Source: Karalla daura (taxonomy: Eukaryota > Chordata > Actinopteri > Chaetodontiformes > Leiognathidae). Taken from it: a stretch of DNA of 64,000 nt. How positions within the stretch are numbered: position 1 is the stretch's first letter; the number at the start of each line of letters is the position of its first letter. Shown in pieces: positions 22,515-35,600 of this stretch. The translations under genes were made by a program, and so were the position numbers. Location: NCBI GenBank assembly GCA_029224185.1, contig CM055196.1, forward strand, positions 19,370,509 to 19,434,508, in the 5' to 3' direction. The notes below the pieces were generated by a model. That model saw only the letters and a list, made by a program, of their open reading frames with translations, was not told where the DNA came from and made no database searches.

Positions 22515-25500
22515 CTGGAAAAGAGACAGACACACACACACACAAGTGGATTAAAGACACATTTATACCTCAGGCAGCTCCTTTAGGAGGCTCAGCCGAT
22601 GATATTTTAAGGTGGTGTATGGACACAGTTTGGCATTTACAATTCCTCTGGGCAACGTTTCTGTGCCAACTGATCCAAAAGAGCAACGTTGGACAGAGTA
22701 TGAATGTGAACGTTGGACTGTGCGAGGACTGATAGACCAGTGACCAAATCAGTAACACTTTAAAAGAGCTTTTAAAAACCAAACCACTCAAAATATGAAA
22801 TCTGTGTGTTTGAATTCAACTCAAATCTGAGACATTTTCATTATCTTATCTGTGTTATATATTTCTGACCGACGAGAGTAGCTGCTATCATTTCCTGACA
22901 GGCAGAGAGAGAGAGAGAGGGAGAGAGAGAGCGAGAGAGAGAGAGAGAGAGAGCTGGGTTTACTCCTTAACAACTGCAGCAAATACATTTATGAACACAA
23001 TTTGGTAATGAAGAGGAACTTCTCCTGCACAGTTTACTGTCTCTGTGATCGCTCTGTGCCACAAAGCTAAAAAGCTTGGGGAGAGCGGCTTTCTCCACCT
23101 CATTTGCTGCAACTAATTATGCTACTTTCTGTGTTTTCTCACTGGAATATCGGAGAGTCTTGACATTGGATGTCAGACTATGATTCTCCGCTGCAGCTGC
23201 ACCAGAGGAGGAGAGAGTTGCACAGATGTTTATTTCAACGTGGTTTTGTTGGTTCACAAAACTGTTGAGAATTTTGGGAGACCATCTTGTTGTCTTGTTG
23301 AGAGTAACGGGAGATTGACAACATCCTCGTATCTGTAGATCGAGGCAACACCGAGCAGCTGCTTGTTTTAATTTGTTTAAGATCAGGGAGTTGGCAGCCG
23401 CCTTAAACTTTCACAGCAGTTTAGAATATAAGATGCAATTTAGGTACATTTCAATGGGTTATGCAAATCTTAGGGAGTGTGGAAGGGGGTGTTGAAGGTT
23501 GTTAGGACGTGCTATAATATGATTTTAACATCAAGGTACAGTTATGTTCAACTGGGGAAGTTAACAGTCTCAACAGTCAGTATCACTGTTGTAAGGTTGT
23601 GACAACAGCTGGGGTTGTCTGGTTTCTTTCAGAGTGGCTAAGATGAACATGAGGTACAAGATCACGCATCGAGAAGCTGACACACTACGATAGTAATAAT
23701 AACATTTTCACAGTTGTTGCAGACTTTGAAAAGACCTCGAGTACACACTAACTGACTGCTTTGAGCAAGTTTTATATGACAAATGGAAGACTGGGGATCA
23801 CACATTTTATGACCATTGGCTGTTTTCAATGTGTTCATTGTAATTTGAGTACTCTGTTCGCGCTAACCTCGTGATTGTAGTCGGCTCAAAAATTCAAGCA
23901 TTTGATCAAAAAACAAATCTTGAAGTGCTTGCCCAGCCGTAAGTAATTTACTCCTGAGTTTCAACATTTACATTTCAGCCTGGGAGCTCAAGTACAGCTC
24001 ACTACAGAGCTCTGTGCCCTCCGCGCAGAGATTCAGAACAAGACCTATAAACACAACACTCATATTTTTACACAGATGTTAGGTTGTGTTTATCTGTAAG
24101 CTGCAGACATACTGGAAGGTTGCGTTTGTTACCTCTGAACAGAGTCAAGCCACTTTTCTCAGCATTTATGCTAAGCTAACTGGCCACTGGATTTAGCTGG
24201 AGACATATGCCAAAATACACAAACTCTTCTTCATAATAACATCCACTACTCTTCCTGATGAGTATAACCTCAGTGTGGCAATCTACAGTATGAGTGAGAG
24301 ATTTCTCCAGGTTTGCAAATCTCTCCAGAGGAACATCTTCCCTTATTAGTTAAACTGGCTGCTGTTTCTCATGCTTTTGAACAAACCACACAGCATCTGC
24401 TGCGTTCTCAGATTATGAATATCAGGTAGATAATCACCAACATGAGGGGCTGTATGTGTTTTGGTTCTCTCCCTTCATTAATTCTCTGTGTCCATATGTG
24501 CAAATGGATTTTTGTGCAGATATGAATCAGCACAAAAACAGCAGCAGCAGCAGCACCTATAGACTATATTTACCCCTATGCCTGGTAAACAGTGTACAGC
24601 CTTGGAGGGGGATGGGGGTGAAGTTGCTCAAATTGCCTTAAGAATGCAAAGCCAGGACCACAGTGTACAGTTCTTTCCCCCAGATATGACAAAGCACAAA
24701 GAATTCTCCATTCCAAAACCATTTTTCTTCTGTGTCTCGTCCACTGCTGCGAACTGTAATTTGCCATCTCGAGGCTGGTGGTGCTGGCGGTGATGGTGGT
24801 GGTGCTGGTGGTGGTGGCGATGGCACCTTACCTTGCACTGGCACAGGGTGCACTCGGTGCCGTGTTTAATCCAGGAGGAGCCGCTGAAGCGTGAGATGTT
24901 GTGCTCATCCGTGCACGTCTTGGTGATGTCGTTGCGGATGGTGTCGGCCTGGCAGGGGTCGTTGACGCAGCGGGGGCAGCACTCGCCCTCAGGCACCACG
25001 GTAAATTCGCAGTCGACGGGCGGGCACGGCAGAGGCCAGCAGTCCACCTGCCCCTGCTGCAGGGGCGAGGAGAGGCAATTTGAGACAGATAGAAGAGGGG
25101 AGGGGATAGAAAGTTCAGAATAATCTCTGCAAATGCTCTATTACATTTTACAGGCTTGGACAAGTTATTACTTCGAACACACATTTCTAGGGACTATTTG
25201 CATGCTACACTGAGCACCGCCACTTGATGAAAAAAGTTAAAATGGAGACCTAGAATGGTTGAATGGAGTGATTATCCTTATTTTCTGGTGTTAATATAGA
25301 AGATATGGAACACTGGTTTCATCTGAAAATATTTTACAAGCCCATGCTCAGTACTATTTCTAGGTTTATTACTATTATATATTGTCAGTTTCTATACAGA
25401 TCTGGCAACTTTTCATGCAATATGACATAGGCTTTATGCTGATTGGCTGTTTTACCTGCCATTCATGTGAATTATAACATGACTTAATTTTACAACAGAG

Positions 25501-28500
25501 TTTAGTAACATTTTCTGGAAATAAGTGGTAGATGAAGCGATTCAGCTATGGAGCTTGTACACATCCAGCCTTATACATCATGTATGAGCCAAAACAGACA
25601 TGAATACAGTATTTCACAAAATAAGTGAAAATTTTGACAAAGAACAATTAGTAATAGCCTTTGTGCATTTACAGGTCAGATGAAAATGCACCTACAGTAC
25701 TGACTGACACTGGCAACTAAAATGCTGCTTCGCTGTCCTGTCCCTTCACACATTTTCCCCTGAAAAATCTAATCCCAAAATATTTGACAGTTTGACAGCT
25801 GAATTTAAAAAATGTCCAATATCTAGGAACAAGGATGTGATGATAAACTCTAGTCCACTGACTTTTTCACTCGACAGTTAGTCCTCTTTAAGGTACCAAG
25901 AAAAAATATAGATGAGCAGAGCAATCTTCTCACCCGGTCAGCAATTTTCTTTTTCCCCCAAATGCTGCAGCTCTTTAATTGACTCGTTCTCGTCCCTCTC
26001 TCCAACCGTTGTTCCCAGATTAATCTCGGTGCAAACTTTCCCTTGCTGCCGTTTTCTGCTGCCCTGAGGAAACGGGTCACGCAGACTCTGTGCTTTTGGC
26101 CGACGTTAGGCGTCCTACCTGCACTACGCTACAGTACATCGCTGTGGCCTGACCCACTTCTGCTCTCACTGTCATCCCCCGGTGTTTCTGCCCCGCACCT
26201 ACTCAGGAGAATGAAATATGAGCCCCGGCTCTGTAGGTTTAAACACACAAAAGATGCATACACGCTCTCATAAAGGCTCGATACAATTGTCCCGCCGGGG
26301 ATATTTAATGACACTGGAAATCGCACGCCTCAGCATTTTAGAAATGTAGTAAATTAGGCACGCTGTGGAGCGCAGACTCCAGTGGTGCTTATGCCCACTC
26401 CTCACGCCTCAGTGTAAACATCTGAAGTGGGATATCCCCAACACCTTCCTCCACCACCACCGACCTCCACCCTCCCCTGAGTGCCACTCTTCAGCCATCG
26501 TACTTGTCTGTTTGTGCAGATGTGGCCACATCTGATCACACACCGCAGTATGCAGGGTGCCATGGAAACTTTATCAGGCTGAAGCTTTTCTGTTCTTTGA
26601 GACACATCAGGCTCTTATTCAAATCTGCCTCTCATTGTATCCAACTGTCATTTAATCGCTTTGTTTTTACGTGAACACATGTGAAGACTGACTGAACATT
26701 ACACAAAGCCTCCAGGAGATTAAGACCGAGTGACATTTATCTTCTACCTGCAGCGATCCCCAATCTTTTCTTTTATGCAACTTATGGTGAAGCAAAAAGT
26801 GGTTTACTTTGATCTTCTGGCACTTTACCGAGACAGTAAGTGCATTGCTAGAAATGTGCAAAACCTCAATATTGTAATAGAAAACTGGTCATGGAAATGC
26901 CATGGAAAAACGTTTTTAGGCTCTAGTGAAGATGTGTTGACACAAAAATGTGTGATGGAAACACAGCTTTTGCATTTCAGTGTCATGTACATGATGGAGG
27001 GGGTCACACTAACAGTGTGCTTCAAATAAAATGGTGTAAACTTAACTTTTTTTCTAAATCTAATTAAAATGTCTAATGTTTTGAACATCCATATTCCTCC
27101 AATTATGGGAAAATATTGTGACAACAGAATTAATGCTTATGTACAAAACACCCATAGAAGCACCTACCAAATAGCAAATGTATTTAGTTGAATTTTTAGA
27201 AATTCTTGCTTATTTTTGGTGAAAAACTGTACCTTTGCATACAGTAAACCCTATTTTTTCTTTCATGCAACCTATGGGGGAGCGAAAACCAGGACACTTT
27301 GATCTTCTGGAGATTTAACAAGACGACGTGGCCCCTGAAAGCTTGTTCTGCGAAAACCAAACAAGCAAAAAAAAAAAAAAAAGGAAAGAAAATCAGCCGC
27401 AATCCTGGTTTCAGAAGGTAGTGGGACAAGGATTCTCATGTGGGTCTTGGGAGGATGATTTTTGCCCATCTGCCTGTTGTCGCTGTGCATTTTAAGGAAC
27501 CCGCTGAGCTTGGACAGCCGTGGTTCTGCTAAGTGTAGCACCATTCAAGGTTCATTTCACGTCCCTGTCACGCTACTGGAGCCCCCTGTACGCGATCGCG
27601 CAGCAGCTCTCTCCCTGTGCCTTTCAAGAGCGGTTCTTTATACCGCTCCTTTCGCTTCTGCGTGCATCTTTAATTGAGAGCATTTTCAAGTCTGCGTGTG
27701 TGTGTGCGTGTGCGTGTGCGTGGATGTATCGATGCATGTGAGGCCAGCAGGTGTGCAGACGCTCTCCAACACAAGTAGTAGTGTGTGTTTACATGAGTGT
27801 TCTTTGTACTACTCGTGTTTGTATGTTGTGTGTGTGTGTGTGTGCGTGTGTGCGTGCTACTGCAAACAATGCGCCTGCATCCTCCAACGTGTGTGTGTGT
27901 GTGTGTTTGTGTCAACATATATAAGTGCCGACGATGTGCACAGACTCAGCCGGAGTGAAGCCGAGCGAACCCATTTTCAGCCGACTGTGCTTCCCCGCTG
28001 CCTCGCAGCTGAGTGGTGATTTTTAAGCTCCTCTGTAATGGCTCGCTGCAAGAAATCCAAGAAAGCAGCCCTCAGGTCCGGGCACCAGGACAGCAGCAAC
28101 ACAATGGCAGGGAGGAGGTAGGGAGGCTGGGAAGGGGAGGGAATGACATCGCTGTTTGCTACTCAGACCACAAATCTGTCAAGAGTGCAGCCCGGGCTAC
28201 ATTAGACACAAGTCTGCTTTTAAAAGCAAACAATGAGAATGGACAAAAGGGAGAAAGGGAGAAGAGGAGAATGAGGAGAAGGAGGAAGGGGGAGAGGTGA
28301 AGTGAAGATGATTTGCGACCGAGTGAGCAGAAGGAGTGACACTGGTGTGGGTGTGCGGCGCAGCTGAGAGTGGGTGAGACAGGATGCCACGATGGAAGGT
28401 AAAGCACGACATTTGTATGTGATTTCACTCGAGATGCATAGAGAATCCAGACTTTGTCAGTTTGTACATCGATCCATTTTGAACACGTGAAATATGATCT

Positions 28501-29645
28501 ACAGAAGATGTACAGGCAAAAATGTTATAGCCACAGCATCATAAAGACATCATGGGATGAATCTTGTGATGCATCGCGTTCAAAACAACTGAAAAATCAC
28601 ATTTGCCCAAATATTATGACCTGGAAGTGCTTCACTGTTCTTCACCCAGTTTTCTGGCGGTGCTCTTTCCTGTAGCTGTGCTCTTGATACTTCTACACTT
28701 CTACACTTTAGGAGATCCTGTGGCGCAGTTCTATAAAATGTTAAGTTTAATAATATAATGAATTGAAAATAATTCATTGTTTTCACTACACATGTCCGAA
28801 CCTTTGAAATTCTTTTTTCTTTCCGAATTAAGGTTTTGCCTGATATTTATTGTGATATTTAGGTTTTGTGCATCTGAAAATAGTGCTCAAGACGAAAAAA
28901 AAACATTGCCAGAGAAAATGCATCCTATTTAATATGGATTAGACTGAGACTGTCATGGCGTCACAGGTAGGATTCATTGTTTGTCAGACTCATTGGGAAA
29001 CACTCAGGCTCCTCTCCCCTGCTGTGTGAACGGCAGCACTGAACAAACGCTGGAAAAGGTCGACAGGCAGCGCGACAAGCAGCCGCACTCACATCTCCGC
29101 GTTAAAGAAACGTGTCGGCGTTGGCTCTTTATGTGAGGAGCAGGACTGCACGCAGACACACACACAATGCAAGACTCATCAATCACCGCAAGCGTACAAA
29201 GTTGATCTACGGCGTTACAACCTCCCACTCTGAAGGCGCACACCCACTCTTCTCCCGTTCTCTTAACCTTGGACGCATCCTTCAATAAAATGTATAATTC
29301 CATCAGAGCTGACAACAGCGCAGAGGGTCCTTTGAATTCTTTAAAAATTCACTAATCACTCTCTCCCTCTTTGCGTCTCTGCCTCGAGATGAAAAGCAAT
29401 CTTCATTTTCTCCTCTCTGCAACCTTCCTATTCACCTCTTAATCACTCCTCCTCTCTCTTTCTCCACAAAACTTCTCTCCTTGACTTTTTCTCTCTGGCA
29501 GAGCACATCTCTCATTCACTAGCATTTCCATGGAGACGGCAGCATTTGTTCTGTCTCTTGTGTAGGCACGGGGATGAATGCATGTTGTTTCCACTCGCAG
29601 GATGGATAAATTCCTGCCATGTCATTTTCCTCTGTGAATGTGAAG

Positions 29646-29687
<42 letters not shown>

Positions 29688-32600
29688 GTGTGCCTCACCA
29701 GGCACTGGCACTGCTGGCAGTTCTCCACCCATGTGTCCCCACTGCCGTAGGTGAGCAGGCCGTTCTGGTGCAGACACTGGCTGCTCAGGCGCGGGTCGCA
29801 CTCCGGGCAGCAGAACAGGTCGGCGTTGGGGTTGTCGCAGTCGCACACCATCCTGCGGCACATCACCTGCCCCGCCTGCGCAGACAGTGGAGGCACAAAC
29901 ATAGATAAACACCCACAAAAGGGAGAGCAGACACGTGACAAACATACATGCAAAGATGAGACCACTGGCTTTTAGGGTTGCAGTGATGCGTCAAACTGTA
30001 TTGATATATCAGTTCAGTGATCAACAATGAATCTTTTCTAAGACGCGCTTTTATTTGCACATCCTCCTTCCAAATAAAATCCACCCTCATCTGTCTCCAC
30101 ACAAAATGCAAGCAGTGCCATTATTAAATGTCTTGTCCATCCTCTAGGAAAGAAATCAGCATCTGGAAACAATGTCCAATTTTGAGTAGACAGAAGTAGT
30201 AGTAAAGTGTATGTTAACAATGTCACTTGGAGATAAAATACTCACGTAATGCCAGACACCTTATAATAGTCAGACTGTACTTTACTGGGACAATTGGAAA
30301 ATGTTTTGTTTGAGAAGGAGTTAAGTTTATACAATATAGCTTTAATGTATACAAATAGAAAATTATTATCCTTTCAGTTTTTTCTCTCATATCATGGAAA
30401 TGTGGTATTTAATAATATGTTGTTATTAAAAGAACAGGGTGTTTTTCATATCAGTGTCTGACCGAGCTCAGGAATAAAAATGTCAAATGATGTTTTAGTC
30501 GCTTCTTGTGATGTGATAAGAATGGAAGTGATTGCGGCAGGTGATATCATCTCATATCCATCGTTGGCTCCTCAATTGAATCAAAACATCCTATCGTGAT
30601 GAAACTTGTGATTTACACCCCTACTGGTTTAAACGGGATTATTAAAGATTCATGTTGGTAATAAATATTGTAGAAATGGCTGTGATGCTCGTCCCCTGCA
30701 GCTGTTTTGAAGCCATGTTTTTCAGGTTGTTGCATGAATCCTGGTTCTCCTGGAGCTCCTTTTTTAATCATCCTGCTGCCTTGTTGTCTCACACACAAAC
30801 ACACGCAGACACACACATTTGCTATAGCTCTGAATTCAACTCATTACCTTTGTCACACTCTGGAGCCACGGCTGAGCCATAAAGCAAACAAATGTTATGA
30901 TGTTTGCTCAGGGCGCAATGTCAGGCAACAACGTCGATTACTGTTTAATTTTTATGGTTTGGTTCGGACTTATAACTTGTCTGGAGGAAAACAAGATTGC
31001 TCTTAGTGTCAACTTTGAAAAATAAAAGAAAACTTGGACCAACAACTCATCAGTTCCACCTGGTTGTGTGCAGCGAGGAACAATAGGAAATATTGCAACA
31101 GTTCAATTCTCAAATCTTACAAGGCATCAAAAGTGATTCATCAGGATGAAGGAGTCACTTTCTTTCTTCTTGGAACATCTTTCTGTCTCCATTAGATAAG
31201 TAAGAGCAGAGAGACAACACTAAATGATAGAGACGAACAAGTCAGACGCTCGCAGTCACCATGGTGTCACTAATCTTAGCATCCTCATCCTTGTGACAAT
31301 TTCAGTCACGATGGTGACGTTACGGCTTGTCTCATCTGCTTAAGTATTTTTAGTTCGTCACGATGTTTGCTTTTTACTTGATTACATTTTTCCACAGAGC
31401 TAATACTGGTCGCAAGAGACACAAAATTAACATTTATGAGAAAAAAGACACACAAAACACATAAACCCCTCAGTTTCTTCACAGCTCAGATTTCATTTCA
31501 GATTTCTTTTTGCTGCCACCCCATTCAGGACGCTGAACCATTTCAGTGTAAATTGATTTTTTCTCCCCCTGCCAATTACATAATAGTATATCAATTTTTT
31601 TAAATGCAGGGGAAATTAGTGCCCCTGCCAATGGGTGCAGTAAATGCAGTAAACTCACCCCATCTGCTGCTGCAGCTCCAGGCAGATTGAAACAATAAAC
31701 TATTTGCATATTGCATGACCTCACTCTGGACACATCCCAGCCTTTGTCTTTGCTGTGATGTTTGACCTTGGTTTCCCCTCCATCAGCTCTCCATCTAATA
31801 CCCAGCTGCGTCCGCCCACCTCCAAAACAATAACATGTTTACTCCTCTGCTCCCTCGACCGCTCAATACGACTAATTTTGACAGGCAGCTCTTCAATCTC
31901 TCAAATCAATTATTATGACTCATTTAATTAGGGAGCCATTTCTGTCCTGCTCCTTTGTAATCAAATGAATAATTTGAAGCCTGATCATTCACTACCGACA
32001 CTAATCCACTATAATCACCTTCCACTAGTGCCAGACACTTGGCATTAGGTTGAGTGAAACGCTGAGACACAAAGTATGACTGGTTCGTGACCTGACAACC
32101 ACGAAGAGGAAACTGTGTTTGTGATGATGGAAAGAGTTTTCTTTCAAAATGCCTCATCACTACTGCGTCACAAATCAATCAAATGACTACATTAAAAGCC
32201 TGAGTCACTCTGGTGGACCTCAAAAAGAAAAAAAAAAAATCAGCACTTGCACCGAGCGCTCGTTCGCTTTAATTAAATTGCTCATCACCGAGGCATCACT
32301 GTCACTGTCAGCAGATCTGTCAGCAGAGCTGCAACAGGGAATCGATTAATCGACTGACAAAATAATCACCTATCTTAATGGATGGATGAATGGATAGACA
32401 GACGGATGGATAGATAGAAAGATAGACAGACAGACAGACAGACAGACGAAAGCTAGGGGGATGATTGTGTATGGTAGGTGGGTGGGAAGGTTAATGGCAG
32501 ATGGATAGATGAGGATGATGGATGGCTGGTAGATGAGTGTGTCGATGGATGGAACGATGGATGGATGATTGGATGGATGGTTGGTAGGTGGCTAGAATAT

Positions 32601-35600
32601 GTTTTTATGCCATAAACTTCTTTAAAATCAGATTCTTCAAATTAAATATTTTCTAGTTTATTTACAAGTTCACCAGACCTCTAACATTTAATAGTGCCAA
32701 CAAGTCCTGGATTAAGCAAGAGGATAATTGACATATTACTCGAGAACAAAAAGAATGAGATTCTTGAGATTCTTTCTATCACGTCAAGGTTTTTTCTTTT
32801 ATTCAAGCATCTCAACCTGCACTTGTTTACCGTCTTTCTCAAACACCCTGTAGGTGGATGAGGTTAAAGTCGGGGAGAGTGTTTCACTTTTGGGTTGAAT
32901 TTGTATTGGGCAAATCAAGCATGCAGTGTCATGTCGTCAAAATGCTCGGCCCTCTATGTGGCTGGGTGAAATACTTTATAGTATCACTGCATATGCTTTG
33001 TTCCGCTGCAGGGTAGGATTTGAATAAATAACAAAAGTTTGAAGCCACAGCTGAGTTTCCATTTGTGAGGAGCCTCAAACAATGACATATGCAATGAGTA
33101 ATTTTTGGCACCATGGATACAAACTGTAGCTACAGTTACTGTAGCTACAGCAACTACTTTAATGCTGCTCTACCCTAATCTTACATTAGTTGATATGTTA
33201 ACAGAACGAGATTCATCTGCTGGTTGTGGCCACCTGGCCAGTATTTTCAATCTCAGTTTGTTTCTTTTTTGGTCTTTCCTGACTCCTATGTCGTGATTTT
33301 TTCTTCAGTCTCTACACATCAGCTGCTGCAGCTTCAATATTTGTCAGAACCTTATTGACTGGTTCAAGAGGAGCTGTACTGCTGAAGTTCAAAACAAGCT
33401 GACATTTGTTGCTGATTATCACAGTGGGGGGTGGCATTGTTCATAGGGCACTGTTTTGTTTTTCTTTGTTTAGACACTGGCATAAAAGAGAGTTATGGAA
33501 AGGCAAAAAATGGAATCGCAGTCTCCTGTTTCTCCATCCTGTCTATCCATTAAGTAAAGGGGACATTGGAGGAAAGTGTAAAGTATGAATTTGCAATGTT
33601 TTGTTAAAGTTTTGCATCTGACTTCTATTTAAATCCATAATATATCTATTGACATTGAATTTTGGGGAATTTAATTCCATTAGTGTATCAACACTTTGTT
33701 TTCAACATTTTGTATTTAAAAATTCCATGATGAGCGTGACAATTTTGGTCAGTATTATCATGGTGTGATATTTTCATATCATTAAATTCCTATTAGTAAG
33801 TCAGGCTTTGTAAAATGCCACCTGAAGCTTTTCTGATAAAACCAGTGGCCCACAGCTTCAACGTTGACACCAGAAAATAAGCATAAATACTCCATTTGAC
33901 CATTGTAGGCCCCCCCGTTGGTAGACACCCTAGTTTCTATGTGTTTTCTTTTCTCACCTGACAAGAGCACACCGAGCACCGATCGCTGTCCAGCACCCAG
34001 ATCTGCCCGCTGTGCTTGACCTTGTTGTCATGGATACAGTCACCGGTGCAGTTGTGCCCGTGGGGGCAGCGGCAGTCGTACCCTCCCTCCAGGTTGAAGC
34101 ACACCGTGTCGTTGGCACAGGTGTTCCTCCCCGTCTTGCATTCATTAATATCTGCAGGGAGCGCAGGGAGGGGAGAGATGGCATCATGCATATGCTCAGT
34201 GTGGAGGTAACAACGCTCTGAACACGGCCTCAGAGAGCTAGGATTTCTTGTTTTCTTTTCTGTTAGTAACGTGGCAACAAGGAACGTGTCCTGTTGAAAA
34301 ATGGTTCAACGACCACGCCTTGGTCGACACGACCTGCTCAACGCTACAGTCCCAGGGTCTTCAAATGCAGCAGCACAACATTTCAGGTCTCAGGGGAAAA
34401 TGTGCGGTACACAACTGTAACATAACCCAGAAACCTACTTTTGGTCAAATTATAACTTTGCTTTGTGAAAGCCAGACAGGTTTTATTTTCTCTCTCTCTC
34501 TCTTTCGGAGTGCCTTTAATGTGCTTCTTTTTTTTTTTTTTTCTTACCGCTCCCGGCTCAAACTGACAGCTCAGATGGGGTCAACGAGTGTAGCAGCACT
34601 GGTGCTATTGTTACAGGCGATGCTTGGATGTTACTGTAGATTGAGGGTTTCTGTTTTGACAGCTGACACTTCTGCTGACAGACTGCATCAGAGAGAACGT
34701 TCCAGAAATTGAACAGGCTGCGAAAAGCAAACGGACGTCTCCAAAAGGAAAACACACTGATAATGACACCTCGACCCAATCACACCACCGCTTACTGCTT
34801 GGTGTTATAGGAAGTCTTGGAAAACAAAAAGCTGAGGCTGATGCAGGGTGCTGCTTAATTAAAGCTCTATTTTAAGTCCTCCCTTCTGCACCTTTCAGCT
34901 CTGAAGTTAGAAATCAAAGGGAAGACCTTTAGATCTCTGATGGGACCAAGATATGAAATCAGGAGCCATTCAATGGAAAATTACCAGGGGTTGACATTTT
35001 TGTGGAGTGATTAAACGCAAAAAAAGGTCATATTCTTGCAATTCTAAAAGCTATGAAACAGCATTTAAAGCTCATTTGAGTGGGGGAAAAAGGACTAAAA
35101 TCTGAAGTGGAAAAAAAAAAGCATTAACTGTGAGGGCACTCGCAGAAAGCAGACCTCTGTCAAGGCCATTAGTCTGTTCCGCTATGATAAGCAAAACTGC
35201 AAGCACAACCACTATATATGTATATGCTCGCAAAACTATTAGAATTATGTTAATTTATCAGTTTTCCCACAAAACTACAGTCCCCAAGTGTCCTCAGTGA
35301 CAGTCTGTGTGAAGTTTACCCAGCTACTTGTTGAGGATTACTGAGTCTCACAAATGTGGCAGTTCATACATTAAACAGTAAAATAATGTGTGTGTGTGTG
35401 TGTGTGGGGGGGTGTTTGTGTGTGTATATGTATATATATACGCCCCGTGTTTTGGGTTAATGCCAGAAATTAATGAGATGTTCTTTGGCCAGGGCTCCAT
35501 CCTTGCACCAAATTACTTGAAATATAATATTAGTTTATGCTGATTAGCAGATTCTCATTCTCACTATTTCTCACAAAATCTAAATATTGCAACAAAGAAC

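Larger units (their letters stand above)
22515..24831 (-). other. nell2: nell2 last intron
   Basis: 2,317 nt. It contains a (GA)n array at 22904-22953, a dispersed repeat at about 24085-24245 and a CCACC-rich tract (transcript sense) beside the donor. No additional exon recognised. Confidence 0.8.
25057..29698 (-). other. nell2: nell2 intron
   Basis: 4,642 nt. It contains dispersed repeats at 25240-25480 and 26755-27340, TG-rich simple sequence at 27692-27912, a TATA-plus-short-ORF unit on the + strand (27918-28121), and the (GT)n array beside the donor. Confidence 0.8.
29876..33957 (-). other. nell2: nell2 intron
   Basis: 4,082 nt. It contains GATG/GATA-type simple sequence at about 32374-32596, a short repeat copy at 32325-32372, twin palindromes at 33124-33150, and the end of a dispersed repeat at 33795-33912. 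No exon seen. Confidence 0.8.

Noticed and set aside
34012..34221. + strand open frames over a nell2 exon
   Set aside because: Antisense shadow of the EGF6/VWC exon.
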